This document shows, piece after piece, positions 34,159-42,665 of a stretch of 64,000 nt of DNA. Numbering within the stretch: the stretch's first letter is position 1; the number at the start of each line of letters is the position of its first letter. The notes below the pieces were generated by a model. That model searched no databases and was not told the origin of the DNA. It saw only the letters and a list, made by a program, of their open reading frames with translations. The DNA is from Zoogloeaceae bacterium. Lineage in GTDB: Bacteria > Pseudomonadota > Gammaproteobacteria > Burkholderiales > Rhodocyclaceae. The DNA lies in the NCBI GenBank assembly GCA_024235635.1, contig JACKMA010000002.1, forward strand, positions 1,054,001 to 1,118,000. Direction: 5' to 3'. The translations under genes and the position numbers were made by a program.

Positions 34159-34980
34159 ATGGCAAGCGCTTCGATCCGCCCGGCCGCCGTGGCCGGTCAG
34201 TTCTACCCGGCCGACGTCCGCCACCTGCAGTTGCAGATTGCCGAGATGCTGCGCGCCGCGGCGCCGGCCGACGTGGCGGCGACGCCGCCCAAGGCGCTGA
34301 TCGTGCCGCACGCGGGCTATGTCTATTCCGGTCCGGTGGCGGCCGTCGCCTATGCCAGGCTGGTCCGCTGGCGGGACCGCTTCCGCAAGGTCGTGATGCT
34401 GGGCCCGGCCCATCGCATGGCGGTACTCGGCGCCGCGCTGCCGGCTGCACGATCGTTCCAGACGCCGCTCGGCAGCGTGCCGGTGGCGCGGGACGACTGG
34501 CAGCGGCTGCAGACCATGCCCGGGGTGCAGATTTCCGCGGCGGCGCACGCCTTCGAGCACTGCCTCGAAGTGCAGCTCCCCTTCCTGCAGACCGTGCTCG
34601 ACCATTTCACGATCCTGCCGCTGCTGGTCGGCCACATGCGAGCCGAAGACCTGGGGCCGATCATCGAGGCGCTGTGGGGCGGGCCGGAGACGCTGATCCT
34701 GATCAGCTCGGATCTTTCGCACTACCACCCCTACGACGAGGCCCGTGTGCTCGACCGTGGCACCTGCGAGCGCGTCCTTGCGCTGGCGGGCGGCATCGAC
34801 CACGAACAGGCCTGCGGCGCGACCCCGGTCAACGGCCTGCTGGCGGTGGCCGGCGCCCATCGGCTGCGAGCGCAGCTGCTGGACCTGCGCAATTCCGGCG
34901 ACACCGCCGGCGGTCGCGACCGGGTCGTGGGCTACGCCAGTTTCCAATTCGACGAGGACGACGATGGTGCCCGACACTGA
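34159..34980 (+). CDS. amrB: AmmeMemoRadiSam system protein B (MEMO1 family)
   Basis: A 273-residue protein of the MEMO1 family, related to aromatic-ring dioxygenases. The strand-loop segments AVAGQFYPAD, LIVPHAGYVYSG, MLGPAHRM, FEHCLEVQLPFLQ and SSDLSHYHPYDEA supply the conserved histidines and cysteine. The physiological role in bacteria is unknown. It is followed directly by amrA (17-base overlap) and amrS, the usual trio. The ATG at 34159 is preferred over a TTG at 34123 that overlaps a likely -10 box. Confidence 0.92.
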   Translation: MASASIRPAAVAGQFYPADVRHLQLQIAEMLRAAAPADVAATPPKALIVPHAGYVYSGPVAAVAYARLVRWRDRFRKVVMLGPAHRMAVLGAALPAARSFQTPLGSVPVARDDWQRLQTMPGVQISAAAHAFEHCLEVQLPFLQTVLDHFTILPLLVGHMRAEDLGPIIEALWGGPETLILISSDLSHYHPYDEARVLDRGTCERVLALAGGIDHEQACGATPVNGLLAVAGAHRLRAQLLDLRNSGDTAGGRDRVVGYASFQFDEDDDGARH

Positions 34981-35524
34981 CCCCACACTCGGACCTGCCC
35001 TGCTCGCCCGCGCGCGGCGGGCGATTGCCATGGCGCTTGGCCTGGAAGCCGGGCCGCCGGTCGAGCATCCGGCCTTCGCCGAGCGTGGCGCCTGCTTCGT
35101 CACCTTGACCGAAGAGGGCGCCCTGCGCGGCTGCATCGGCAGCATTCAGCAACGCCGCACCCTCGGCGAGGACGTCGATGAGAATGCGGTGGCCGCCGCG
35201 ATGCGGGATCACCGCTTCGCGCCGCTGACCGCCGGCGAATGGCCACGGGTCAACGTCGAGGTGTCGCTCTTGAGCCGGCCCGAATTCATGGAATTCCGCA
35301 GCGAGCAGGACGTGCTCGAACGCCTCCAGCCCGGCGTCGATGGCGTGATCCTGTTCGAGGGCTGCCGCCGCGCGACCTTCCTGCCCCAGGTCTGGGAGCA
35401 GTTGCCCGAGCCGCGCGCCTTTCTCGGCCGGCTCAAGGAGAAGGCCGGTCTGGCGGCCGGGCACTGGAGCGGCAACATGATGGTTGCGACCTACCATGTC
35501 GACAAGTTCGCCGAGGCCGACTGA
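34964..35524 (+). CDS. amrA: AmmeMemoRadiSam system protein A (AMMECR1 family)
   Basis: A 186-residue AMMECR1-domain protein. Motifs are GACFVTLTEEGALRGCIGS, RRTLGEDVDENAVAAAMRD, the FAPLTAGEWP segment and FLPQVWEQLPEP, with LRGCIGS being the invariant AMMECR1 signature. AMMECR1 is a conserved protein of unknown enzymology. It overlaps amrB at its start (GAGGA ribosome site inside amrB) and amrS at its end, so all three are one operon. Confidence 0.93.
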   Translation: MVPDTDPTLGPALLARARRAIAMALGLEAGPPVEHPAFAERGACFVTLTEEGALRGCIGSIQQRRTLGEDVDENAVAAAMRDHRFAPLTAGEWPRVNVEVSLLSRPEFMEFRSEQDVLERLQPGVDGVILFEGCRRATFLPQVWEQLPEPRAFLGRLKEKAGLAAGHWSGNMMVATYHVDKFAEAD

Positions 35525-36602
35525 AATCGATGCAGGCAGCGCACATCCGGCGCGCTGGTGGCACCGCCTAGACGATGGCCGCCTGCAGTGCGACCTGTGC
35601 CCGCGCGACTGCCGGCTGGCGGACGGCCAGCGCGGCGCCTGCTTCGTACGCATGCGCGCGGGCGACGCGATGGTGCTCACGACCTACGGCCGCAGTTCGG
35701 GCTTTTGCATCGATCCGATCGAGAAGAAGCCGCTGAACCACTTCTATCCAGGCACGCCGGTCCTGTCATTCGGTACCGCCGGCTGCAACCTCGCCTGCAA
35801 GTTCTGCCAGAACTGGGACATCTCCAAGTCGCGCGACATGGACCGGCTGATGGCCTCCGCCAGCCCGCAGCAAATTGCCGAGGCGGCAGCCGCCAACGAC
35901 TGTACCAGCGTCGCCTACACCTACAACGATCCGGTGATCTTCGCCGAGTACGCGATCGACACGGCGCTGGCCTGCCGGGCCCGCGGCATCAAGAACGTCG
36001 CGGTCACCGCCGGCTACGTCCATCCCGACGCCCGCCGCGAGTTCTTCGCGGTGATGGACGCGGCCAACGTGGATCTGAAGGCCTTCACCGATGCCTTCTA
36101 CTGGAAGCTCACCGGCGCCCACCTGCAGCCGGTGCTAGACACCCTGGCGTGGCTGCGCCGCGATACCGACGTCTGGGTCGAGATCACCACGCTGCTGATC
36201 CCCGGCGCCAACGATTCCGACGCCGAGATCGGCGCGCTGGCCCGCTGGGTGCTCACCGAGATGGGCGCCGAGACGCCGCTGCACTTCACCGCCTTCCATC
36301 CCGACTTCAAGCTCACCGACCGCGACGGCACGCCGCCGGCAACCCTTACCCGGGCCCGTGCGATCGCCCTCGAAGCCGGCCTGCACCATGTCTATACCGG
36401 CAACGTGCATGACACCGAGGGCGGCACCACCCGCTGCCGCGGCTGCGGCGCGCTGCTGATCCGCCGCGACTGGTACCGCATTCTCGACTACCGCCTCGAC
36501 GAACACGGCGGCTGCCCGGATTGCGGCACCCGGCTGGCCGGGCGCTTCGCCGCCCATCGGGGCAATTTCGGCCCTCGTCGTGTTCCACTGCAAAGCCTTT
36601 GA
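35496..36602 (+). CDS. amrS: AmmeMemoRadiSam system radical SAM enzyme
   Basis: A 368-residue radical SAM enzyme related to PflA-like activases. The cluster motif CNLACKFCQNW has cysteines at about 97, 101 and 104. Extra cysteine pairs are present before it (CDLCPRDC) and at the C-terminus (CRGCG, CPDCG), suggesting a further metal site. Conserved TAGYVHPDA and DLKAFTDAFYWKL lie in the barrel. The substrate is unknown. The ATG at 35496 overlaps the end of amrA; a TTG at 35484 is possible. Confidence 0.93.
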   Translation: MSTSSPRPTEIDAGSAHPARWWHRLDDGRLQCDLCPRDCRLADGQRGACFVRMRAGDAMVLTTYGRSSGFCIDPIEKKPLNHFYPGTPVLSFGTAGCNLACKFCQNWDISKSRDMDRLMASASPQQIAEAAAANDCTSVAYTYNDPVIFAEYAIDTALACRARGIKNVAVTAGYVHPDARREFFAVMDAANVDLKAFTDAFYWKLTGAHLQPVLDTLAWLRRDTDVWVEITTLLIPGANDSDAEIGALARWVLTEMGAETPLHFTAFHPDFKLTDRDGTPPATLTRARAIALEAGLHHVYTGNVHDTEGGTTRCRGCGALLIRRDWYRILDYRLDEHGGCPDCGTRLAGRFAAHRGNFGPRRVPLQSL

Positions 36603-36656
36603 AGGCTGGCGCCGACAGGCCGCTACAATGGGACGAGACTCTTCGAGCGCCACGCC

Positions 36657-37388
36657 GTGTACGCGTTCCGCCATACCTCCCTCAGCGTCTCCGCCGGCAA
36701 TGTCTGGCTCGACGCGATGCTCGCTCACGCACCGGACGTGCGCGGCATCGCCGTGCTCGTCCAGAACGGCTGCATCCTGCACGCCGACCTGCGCGACGCG
36801 GTGATCGCCAAGCGACTGCAGGATGCCCACTTCGCCACCCTCAGCGTGGACCTGCTGACCCGCTACGAGGAACAGCGCGACGTCGATGCCCGATACAACG
36901 TGCCACTGATGAGCGCGCGCCTCGACGCCGTGCTCGAATGGCTCGATCACCAACCCGGCTTCGATCGGCTGGCGCTGGCGCTGGTGGCATCCGGCACGGC
37001 CTGCGGCGCCGCGGTGCGCTCGGCGGCACGCAACCGCGACCGGGTGTCCGCGCTGGTCTGCCGTGGCGGCCGCCCGGATCTGGCCGGCGCCGGCCCATTG
37101 CGTGGCCTCGGCTGCCCGACGCGATTCATCACCGGCGGCGCCGACGCCGGCGCACCGCGCTACCAGCGGGCAGCCTACGAACTGGTGGGTTCGATGCGCG
37201 ACTGGCAATCCATCGAACAGGCCGACAGCGACTTTCGCGCGCCCGGCAGCCTCGACCAGGCAGCGCGCCTGACGCTCGACTGGGTGGTCGAGCACCTGCC
37301 GCCGCCGAAGCCGCCGGAATCCGAAGCCGAAGCGGTGGCGACACCGACTGCCGCGGCCCGCGACCGCGAGGCGGAGGGCGAGCAATGA
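36657..37388 (+). CDS. Alpha/beta-hydrolase-like protein
   Basis: A 243-residue protein with a dienelactone-hydrolase-like layout. It opens with YAFRHTSLSVSAGNVWLDAML, has ALALVASGTACGAAVRSAA where the nucleophile elbow should be, and CRGGRPDLAGAGPLRGLGCP followed by RFITGGAD. The elbow reads AxGTAxG rather than GxSxG, so the usual serine may be replaced and activity is doubtful. A proline/glutamate-rich tail ends the protein. The start is GTG at 36657. It overlaps the next gene (ATGA), forming a two-gene unit. Confidence 0.72.
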   Translation: MYAFRHTSLSVSAGNVWLDAMLAHAPDVRGIAVLVQNGCILHADLRDAVIAKRLQDAHFATLSVDLLTRYEEQRDVDARYNVPLMSARLDAVLEWLDHQPGFDRLALALVASGTACGAAVRSAARNRDRVSALVCRGGRPDLAGAGPLRGLGCPTRFITGGADAGAPRYQRAAYELVGSMRDWQSIEQADSDFRAPGSLDQAARLTLDWVVEHLPPPKPPESEAEAVATPTAAARDREAEGEQ

Positions 37389-37936
37389 GCGTCACGATCG
37401 GCCCGGCGACGGCGCTGCCCACCGTGAATACGGCAGCGAGGTCGACCCGGCCGGCGATCGAGCCACCCTCCGGCGGAAAGGCTGACGAGGACACAGCACC
37501 GTCTTCACTGCCAGCGTCGGGCGAGGCGGCCCGGCTCGACGACGACGAGCGACGCGCACTGCGCGAACTCGAAGCCCGCGACCGCGAGGTGCGTGCCCAC
37601 GAGGCCGCCCACCTGGCGGCGGCCGGTGGCCTGGCGATGGGCGGTGCGAACTTCACCATGCAGCGCGGACCGGACGGACGGATGTACGCGGTCGGCGGCG
37701 AGGTCGCGATCGACGTCGCCAAAGGCAACACGCCGCAGGAGACCATCGCCCGCGCCGAACGCATTCGTGCCGCCGCGCTGGCGCCGGCGGAACCGTCGGC
37801 CAAGGACATGCAGGTGGCGGCGCGGGCCACGCGAATGGCGGCCGAGGCGCGCGCGGAGCTGGCCGCCGCAGTGCGCGACAGCTACGGCGGCCGCGCCAGC
37901 GCGGCGCCGGGCAGCCGGATCGACGAACAGGCCTGA
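37385..37936 (+). CDS. SprA-related putative metalloprotease (CJM1_0395 family)
   Basis: A 183-residue soluble protein. A low-complexity N-terminal half (proline, serine, alanine) is followed by REVRAHEAAHLAAAGG, in which HEAAH (residues 72-76) is a zinc-binding HEXXH motif. YAVGGEVAIDVAKGNTP and the helical RAERIRAAALAPAEPSAKD segment complete the SprA-related family pattern. Cellular role unknown; relatives occur in many proteobacteria. The start overlaps the stop of the upstream hydrolase by four bases. Confidence 0.85.
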   Translation: MSVTIGPATALPTVNTAARSTRPAIEPPSGGKADEDTAPSSLPASGEAARLDDDERRALRELEARDREVRAHEAAHLAAAGGLAMGGANFTMQRGPDGRMYAVGGEVAIDVAKGNTPQETIARAERIRAAALAPAEPSAKDMQVAARATRMAAEARAELAAAVRDSYGGRASAAPGSRIDEQA

Positions 37937-38089
37937 GCGGACGCGGGCGTGGCGCGACATCGCGGGCCCCGTCAGCGGCCAGCGCCCTGCATGGCGTATC
38001 CGCCGCGCGCGACCACCGGCCGGACGGGCGCATCGAACGGCGCTTTCTAGGATAATCGCCGCTCTCCCGCAGCACGGTCAGTCGAAGCG

Positions 38090-41000
38090 ATGTCCCTGGA
38101 ACACCTCCCCGCCCTGCCGGCGATCGACGCCATCACGGTACCGAAGCCCGGCAAGAAGCTCGAGCTGCCGCCGCTCGCCGGCTCCGCCGACGCGCTGGCG
38201 CTGGCACGCCTCGCGACTTCCGGACGCCGCCTGCTGGTGATCACCGCCAGCCCGACCGATGCCTTGCGGCTGCAGGAGGAGATCCACTGGTTCGCGCCGC
38301 AGATCGAACCGTTGCTGTTGCCGGATTGGGAAACCCTGCCTTACGACAGCTTTTCGCCGCACCAGGACCTGGTGTCGGAGCGGCTGGCGACGCTGCATGC
38401 AATCTCGACCGGCACACCGCCGCTGATCCTGGTGCCGGCCGCGACGGCACTGTCCCGGCTGGCGCCGCCGGCCTACCTGGCGGCCTATACCTTCTTCCTG
38501 AAGCAGGGCGATCGGCTCGACGCCGACGCGCTGCGCGCGCAGATGACGCTGGCCGGCTACGACCACGTCACCCAGGTGGTGCGCCCCGGCGAATACAGCG
38601 TGCGCGGCGGCCTGATCGACCTCTTTCCGATGGGCTCGCCCCTGCCCTACCGGCTCGACCTGTTCGACGACGAGATCGAAAGCATCAAGACCTTCGACCC
38701 GGACACCCAGCGCACCGTCTACCCGGTGCCCGAGATCCGGCTGCTGCCGGCGCGCGAGTTCCCGACCGACGACAAGGCGCGCACCCGCTTTCGCCAGCGC
38801 TTCCGCGAGGCCTTCGAGGGCGACCCGACCCGCGCCGGCATCTACAAGGACGTCTCCAACGGCATCCTGCCGCCGGGCATCGAGTACTACCTGCCGCTGT
38901 TCTTTGAGGAAACCGCGACCCTGTTCGACTACCTGCCGGCCGACGTCACGGTAGTGCAGCACGGCGACATCGGCCGCGCCGCCGAACAGTTCTGGCGCGA
39001 CACCCGTTCGCGCCACGAATTCCTCGCTGGCGACCGCAGCCGGCCGGTGCTGCCGCCGACCGAGATCTTTCTGCCGGAAGACGCCTTTTTCGTCGAACTC
39101 GGCCACCGCGCGCGACTGCAGCTCGTGCTCGATCCGGTACAGGCAGCCGCCGCCCGGCCGCTGCCCGTTATCGCGGTCGAGCGCAAGGCGACCGACCCGC
39201 TGCATCGGCTGAAGGCGATGCTCACGGCCTTCGACGGCCGCGTGCTGCTGCTCGCCGAGACCCCGGGGCGGCGCGAGACGATGCAGGAATACCTGGCCGA
39301 GTACGGCCTCGCGCCGACGCCGGTCGAGGCCCTCGCCGACTTCGTCTCGGGCAGGGCGCCGCTGGCGCTCGGTGTCGGACCCCTGGCCACCGGCTTTGTG
39401 CTGCCGGAAACGGGCCTCGCGCTGGTCACCGAGACCGAGCTCTACGCCACCACCGCGCGCAGCCGCAGCCGCCGCGATGCCGGCCGCAAGGCCACCGCCG
39501 AGGGCTGGCTGCGGGATCTGTCGGAACTGAAGATCGGCGACCCGGTGGTCCATGCCAGCCACGGCGTCGGCCGCTACCTCGGCCTCGCCCACATGGATCT
39601 CGGCGAGGGCGACACCGAGTTCCTGCACCTCGAGTATTCCGGCGGCGACAAGCTCTACGTGCCGGTGTCGCAACTGCACGTGATCACCCGCTACGCCGGC
39701 GCCGACCCGGAGGCCGTCGACCTCCACCGGCTCGGCTCCGGCCAATGGGAGAAGGCCAAGCGCAAGGCCGCACAACAGGTGCGCGACACCGCCGCCGAAC
39801 TGCTGGCGCTCTATGCCAAGCGCGCCGCACGGCCCGGCCATCGCTTCGACTTCCGCCAGCACGATCTCGAAGCCTTCGCCGACGGTTTCGGCTTCGAGGA
39901 GACCGCCGACCAACAGGCCGCGATCGACGCCGTGGTCGAGGACATGAAGGCCGGCCGGCCGATGGACCGGCTGGTGTGCGGCGACGTCGGCTTCGGCAAG
40001 ACCGAGGTCGCGCTGCGGGCGGCCTTTGTCGCGGTGTCGGACGGCCGCCAGGTGGCCGTACTGTGCCCGACCACGCTGCTCGCCGAGCAGCACTACCAGA
40101 CCTTCGCCGATCGCTTCGCTGACTGGCCGGTGCGGGTAGCCGAGCTGTCGCGCTTCAAGAGCGCCAAGGAGCAGGCCCAGGCGCTGGCAGAGCTGGCCGA
40201 GGGCAAGGTGGATATTCTGATCGGCACCCACCGCCTGCTGCAGAAGGACGTCCGCTTCCAGCGCCTCGGACTGGTTGTGGTGGACGAGGAACACCGCTTC
40301 GGCGTGCGCCAGAAGGAGGCGCTGAAGACGCTGCGCAGCGAGGTGGACATCCTCACCCTGACCGCAACGCCGATCCCGCGCACACTCGGGCTGGCGCTCG
40401 AAGGCATGCGCGACTTCTCGGTGATCGCCACCGCACCGTCGAAGCGCCTGGCGATCAAGACCTTCGTCCAGCGCCACAGCCGCGGCATCGTGCGCGAGGC
40501 GGTGCTGCGCGAATTCAAGCGCGGCGGCCAGGTGTATTTCCTGCACAACGAGGTCGACACCATCGACAACATGCGCAACACCCTGGCCGAACTGCTGCCC
40601 GAGGCGCGCATCGTGGTCGGCCACGGTCAGTTGCCGGAGCGCGAGCTGGAGCGCGTCATGCGCGACTTCACGACCCAGCGCGCCAACCTGCTGCTGTGCT
40701 CGACGATCATCGAGACCGGCATCGACATCCCGACCGCCAACACCATCATCATCAATCGTGCCGACAAGTTCGGCCTCGCCCAGTTGCACCAGCTGCGAGG
40801 CCGCGTCGGGCGCTCCCACCACCAGGCCTACGCCTACCTGTTGACCGACGCCCACGCCAAACCAACCGCCAAGGCGCAGAAGCGGCTCGAGGCGATCACG
40901 ATGATGGAGGATCTGGGCGCCGGCTTTTTCCTGGCGATGCATGACCTCGAGATCCGCGGCGCCGGCGAGGTGCTCGGCGAGCACCAGTCCGGCGAGATCC

Positions 41001-41527
41001 AGCAGATCGGCTTCACGCTCTACAGCGAGATGCTGAAGCGCGCGGTCAAGGACCTGCAGGCCGGCAAGGAGCCCGATCTCAGCCAGCCGCTGGAAGTGGT
41101 CTCGGAGATCAACCTGCACACCCCGGCGCTGCTGCCCAATGACTACTGTTCGGATGTCGGCGAGCGCCTGACCCTGTACAAGCGGCTGGCCAATTGCGAA
41201 TCCGAGGACGAACTGCGCGACCTCCAGGAGGAACTGATCGACCGCTTCGGCGCGATGCCGCCCCAGACCCAGGCGCTGATCGAGAGCCACCGCCTGCGCC
41301 TGCTGCTGCAGCCCTACGAGATCCAGAAACTCGACGCCTCCGAAGCCCAGATCACCGTGCAGTTCGGCGCCGATCCGCCGGTCGACCCGGTCAAGGTGAT
41401 CGAGCTGATCCAGAAGGATCGAAACACCCGCATGGCTGGACCCGATCGGCTGATCCGAAAGGTCGACGCGCCGGCGCTGAAGCAGCGGGTGCAGGCGGTG
41501 CGGGAGCTGATCAAGGCGGTGATCTGA
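38090..41527 (+). CDS. mfd: Transcription-repair coupling factor
   Basis: A 1145-residue translocase that removes stalled RNA polymerase at DNA lesions and recruits UvrA. The N-terminal UvrB-homology region (LPDWETLPYDSFSPHQDLVSERL) is followed by the RNA-polymerase-interacting domain (VVHASHGVGRYLGLAHM), then the RecG-like helicase with Walker A GDVGFGKTEVA, DEEHRFG, TATPIPRTL and QLRGRVGRSHHQAYAYLL, and the C-terminal TRCF domain. Complete. Single gene with its own upstream region of 153 bases. Confidence 0.97.
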   Translation: MSLEHLPALPAIDAITVPKPGKKLELPPLAGSADALALARLATSGRRLLVITASPTDALRLQEEIHWFAPQIEPLLLPDWETLPYDSFSPHQDLVSERLATLHAISTGTPPLILVPAATALSRLAPPAYLAAYTFFLKQGDRLDADALRAQMTLAGYDHVTQVVRPGEYSVRGGLIDLFPMGSPLPYRLDLFDDEIESIKTFDPDTQRTVYPVPEIRLLPAREFPTDDKARTRFRQRFREAFEGDPTRAGIYKDVSNGILPPGIEYYLPLFFEETATLFDYLPADVTVVQHGDIGRAAEQFWRDTRSRHEFLAGDRSRPVLPPTEIFLPEDAFFVELGHRARLQLVLDPVQAAAARPLPVIAVERKATDPLHRLKAMLTAFDGRVLLLAETPGRRETMQEYLAEYGLAPTPVEALADFVSGRAPLALGVGPLATGFVLPETGLALVTETELYATTARSRSRRDAGRKATAEGWLRDLSELKIGDPVVHASHGVGRYLGLAHMDLGEGDTEFLHLEYSGGDKLYVPVSQLHVITRYAGADPEAVDLHRLGSGQWEKAKRKAAQQVRDTAAELLALYAKRAARPGHRFDFRQHDLEAFADGFGFEETADQQAAIDAVVEDMKAGRPMDRLVCGDVGFGKTEVALRAAFVAVSDGRQVAVLCPTTLLAEQHYQTFADRFADWPVRVAELSRFKSAKEQAQALAELAEGKVDILIGTHRLLQKDVRFQRLGLVVVDEEHRFGVRQKEALKTLRSEVDILTLTATPIPRTLGLALEGMRDFSVIATAPSKRLAIKTFVQRHSRGIVREAVLREFKRGGQVYFLHNEVDTIDNMRNTLAELLPEARIVVGHGQLPERELERVMRDFTTQRANLLLCSTIIETGIDIPTANTIIINRADKFGLAQLHQLRGRVGRSHHQAYAYLLTDAHAKPTAKAQKRLEAITMMEDLGAGFFLAMHDLEIRGAGEVLGEHQSGEIQQIGFTLYSEMLKRAVKDLQAGKEPDLSQPLEVVSEINLHTPALLPNDYCSDVGERLTLYKRLANCESEDELRDLQEELIDRFGAMPPQTQALIESHRLRLLLQPYEIQKLDASEAQITVQFGADPPVDPVKVIELIQKDRNTRMAGPDRLIRKVDAPALKQRVQAVRELIKAVI

Positions 41528-41545
41528 GGACGCATGCCGGCGTGG

Positions 41546-41845
41546 TCAGTCGCCCTTCCAGATTGTCCGCGCGCGGGACCGCCTCACCGACTGCTCGGGA
41601 TCGACCGCGAGGACCACCCTGCGATGCGAACCCGCGACGCAGCCGGCCTGCTCGAGCGTCGGTTCGCAGTTTTCCGGATCGTAGCGGCAGGTCGCGGCGT
41701 CGTCGCGCACGACGATCTTCTCTCCCGCCTCACCGACGGGCGCGGACTCGACTTCCCGCGCAAAACAATGCGCTTCACTGCGGCACATTCGCACGCCGTC
41801 GGAATCGCGCCGAACTCCCCACGTTCGGGGGCCGAGCCTCGCCAC
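41546..41845 (-). CDS. Possible small cysteine-containing protein
   Basis: A frame of up to 99 codons directly 3' of the DUF2846-like lipoprotein. Codon third positions are GC-rich and the cysteines are spaced (MCRSEAHC, TCRYDPENC, AGC), as in a small exported protein, but no signal peptide or convincing start is seen. Candidates are a GTG at 41845 and an ATG at 41788. It could instead be the decayed end of a gene. No family recognised. Confidence 0.35.
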   Translation of the reverse strand: MARLGPRTWGVRRDSDGVRMCRSEAHCFAREVESAPVGEAGEKIVVRDDAATCRYDPENCEPTLEQAGCVAGSHRRVVLAVDPEQSVRRSRARTIWKGD

Positions 41846-41868
41846 GACGCCGGCATCGTGAAGGTCGG

Positions 41869-42384
41869 TCAGCGGTCCGGATCGACCGTCAGCGGTGGAA
41901 ACGCCAGCAAGCCGTCCATCTCGGAAAGAGCCGTCGCCGGGTCCATAGCTTCGATGACCGGATCGCTCATCGAAGCATCGAATCGCCAGCGCAGGAAATA
42001 GGTGCTGTCGGCCGCCGCGTCCAGCACATGGGATTCCTGGAAATCCGCCAGCGCATTGGAGAGCGCAGTCGCCGCGATGCCGTAGAGCCCGGCGTCGCGG
42101 TTCGTGCGGGTCAGGTAGCGCACCCGACCGGGCGCCACGGTCTCGGCGAAGTAGCCCCCGTTGCCGATACGGGTGAGCGGTTGCCCGTTGGACAGCACGT
42201 CCCAGGCCAGCGCGCTCGCGAGAAAGGTGTGGTGCACCCGGTAGTGGTAGACCCGCGCCTCCCCGGCCGGCGGCGGCCGGAGGGCGAACGGCTTGCCGGA
42301 GCCCTTGACGGCGCAACCGCCCAGGGCCACGGCGAGTGCCACGAGCAGCGAGCCACCCCGCTTCCATACCGCTTCAGTCGTCAT
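41869..42384 (-). CDS. Small lipoprotein, DUF2846-like
   Basis: A 171-residue predicted lipoprotein: the signal SLLVALAVALGGC has the lipobox LGGC near residue 24. The mature part opens with PFALRPPPAGEARVYHYRVH and continues GGYFAETVAPGRVRYLTRT, a pattern like the DUF2846 family of beta-sandwich lipoproteins. Function unknown. Ribosome site AGAGGA before the ATG at 42384. The C-terminal part (ADSTYFLRWRFDASMSDPV) supports a full-length protein. Confidence 0.75.
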   Translation of the reverse strand: MTTEAVWKRGGSLLVALAVALGGCAVKGSGKPFALRPPPAGEARVYHYRVHHTFLASALAWDVLSNGQPLTRIGNGGYFAETVAPGRVRYLTRTNRDAGLYGIAATALSNALADFQESHVLDAAADSTYFLRWRFDASMSDPVIEAMDPATALSEMDGLLAFPPLTVDPDR

Positions 42385-42665
42385 CGCAGTCCTCTTGCCC
42401 GGTCGTTCGGACGCCTCGCGCCGACTGCGACCGGGGCTCTGATCACCCTAGCACAGCCCGGCGTGACGGCGCACCCGGGCCGACCCACCGACGCCGCCGC
42501 GGCCCCGCTCACTTGCAGCGCCCGGCAGGCGGTCATTCATCGCCGCATCGCCGGGGCACCCCGACGCTTTCGACGTGCCGATCCCGCACGTTCGAAGCTG
42601 CGCCACATGCAAGGTGCCCGACCCGTGCTCGGGACCGCTTGCGGCCGTATCCTCCAGTGGCTTGC

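Noticed and set aside
36657..37936. Alpha/beta hydrolase and SprA-like gene as part of a named amr pathway
   Set aside because: Adjacency only; there is no known role linking them to the AmmeMemoRadiSam genes.
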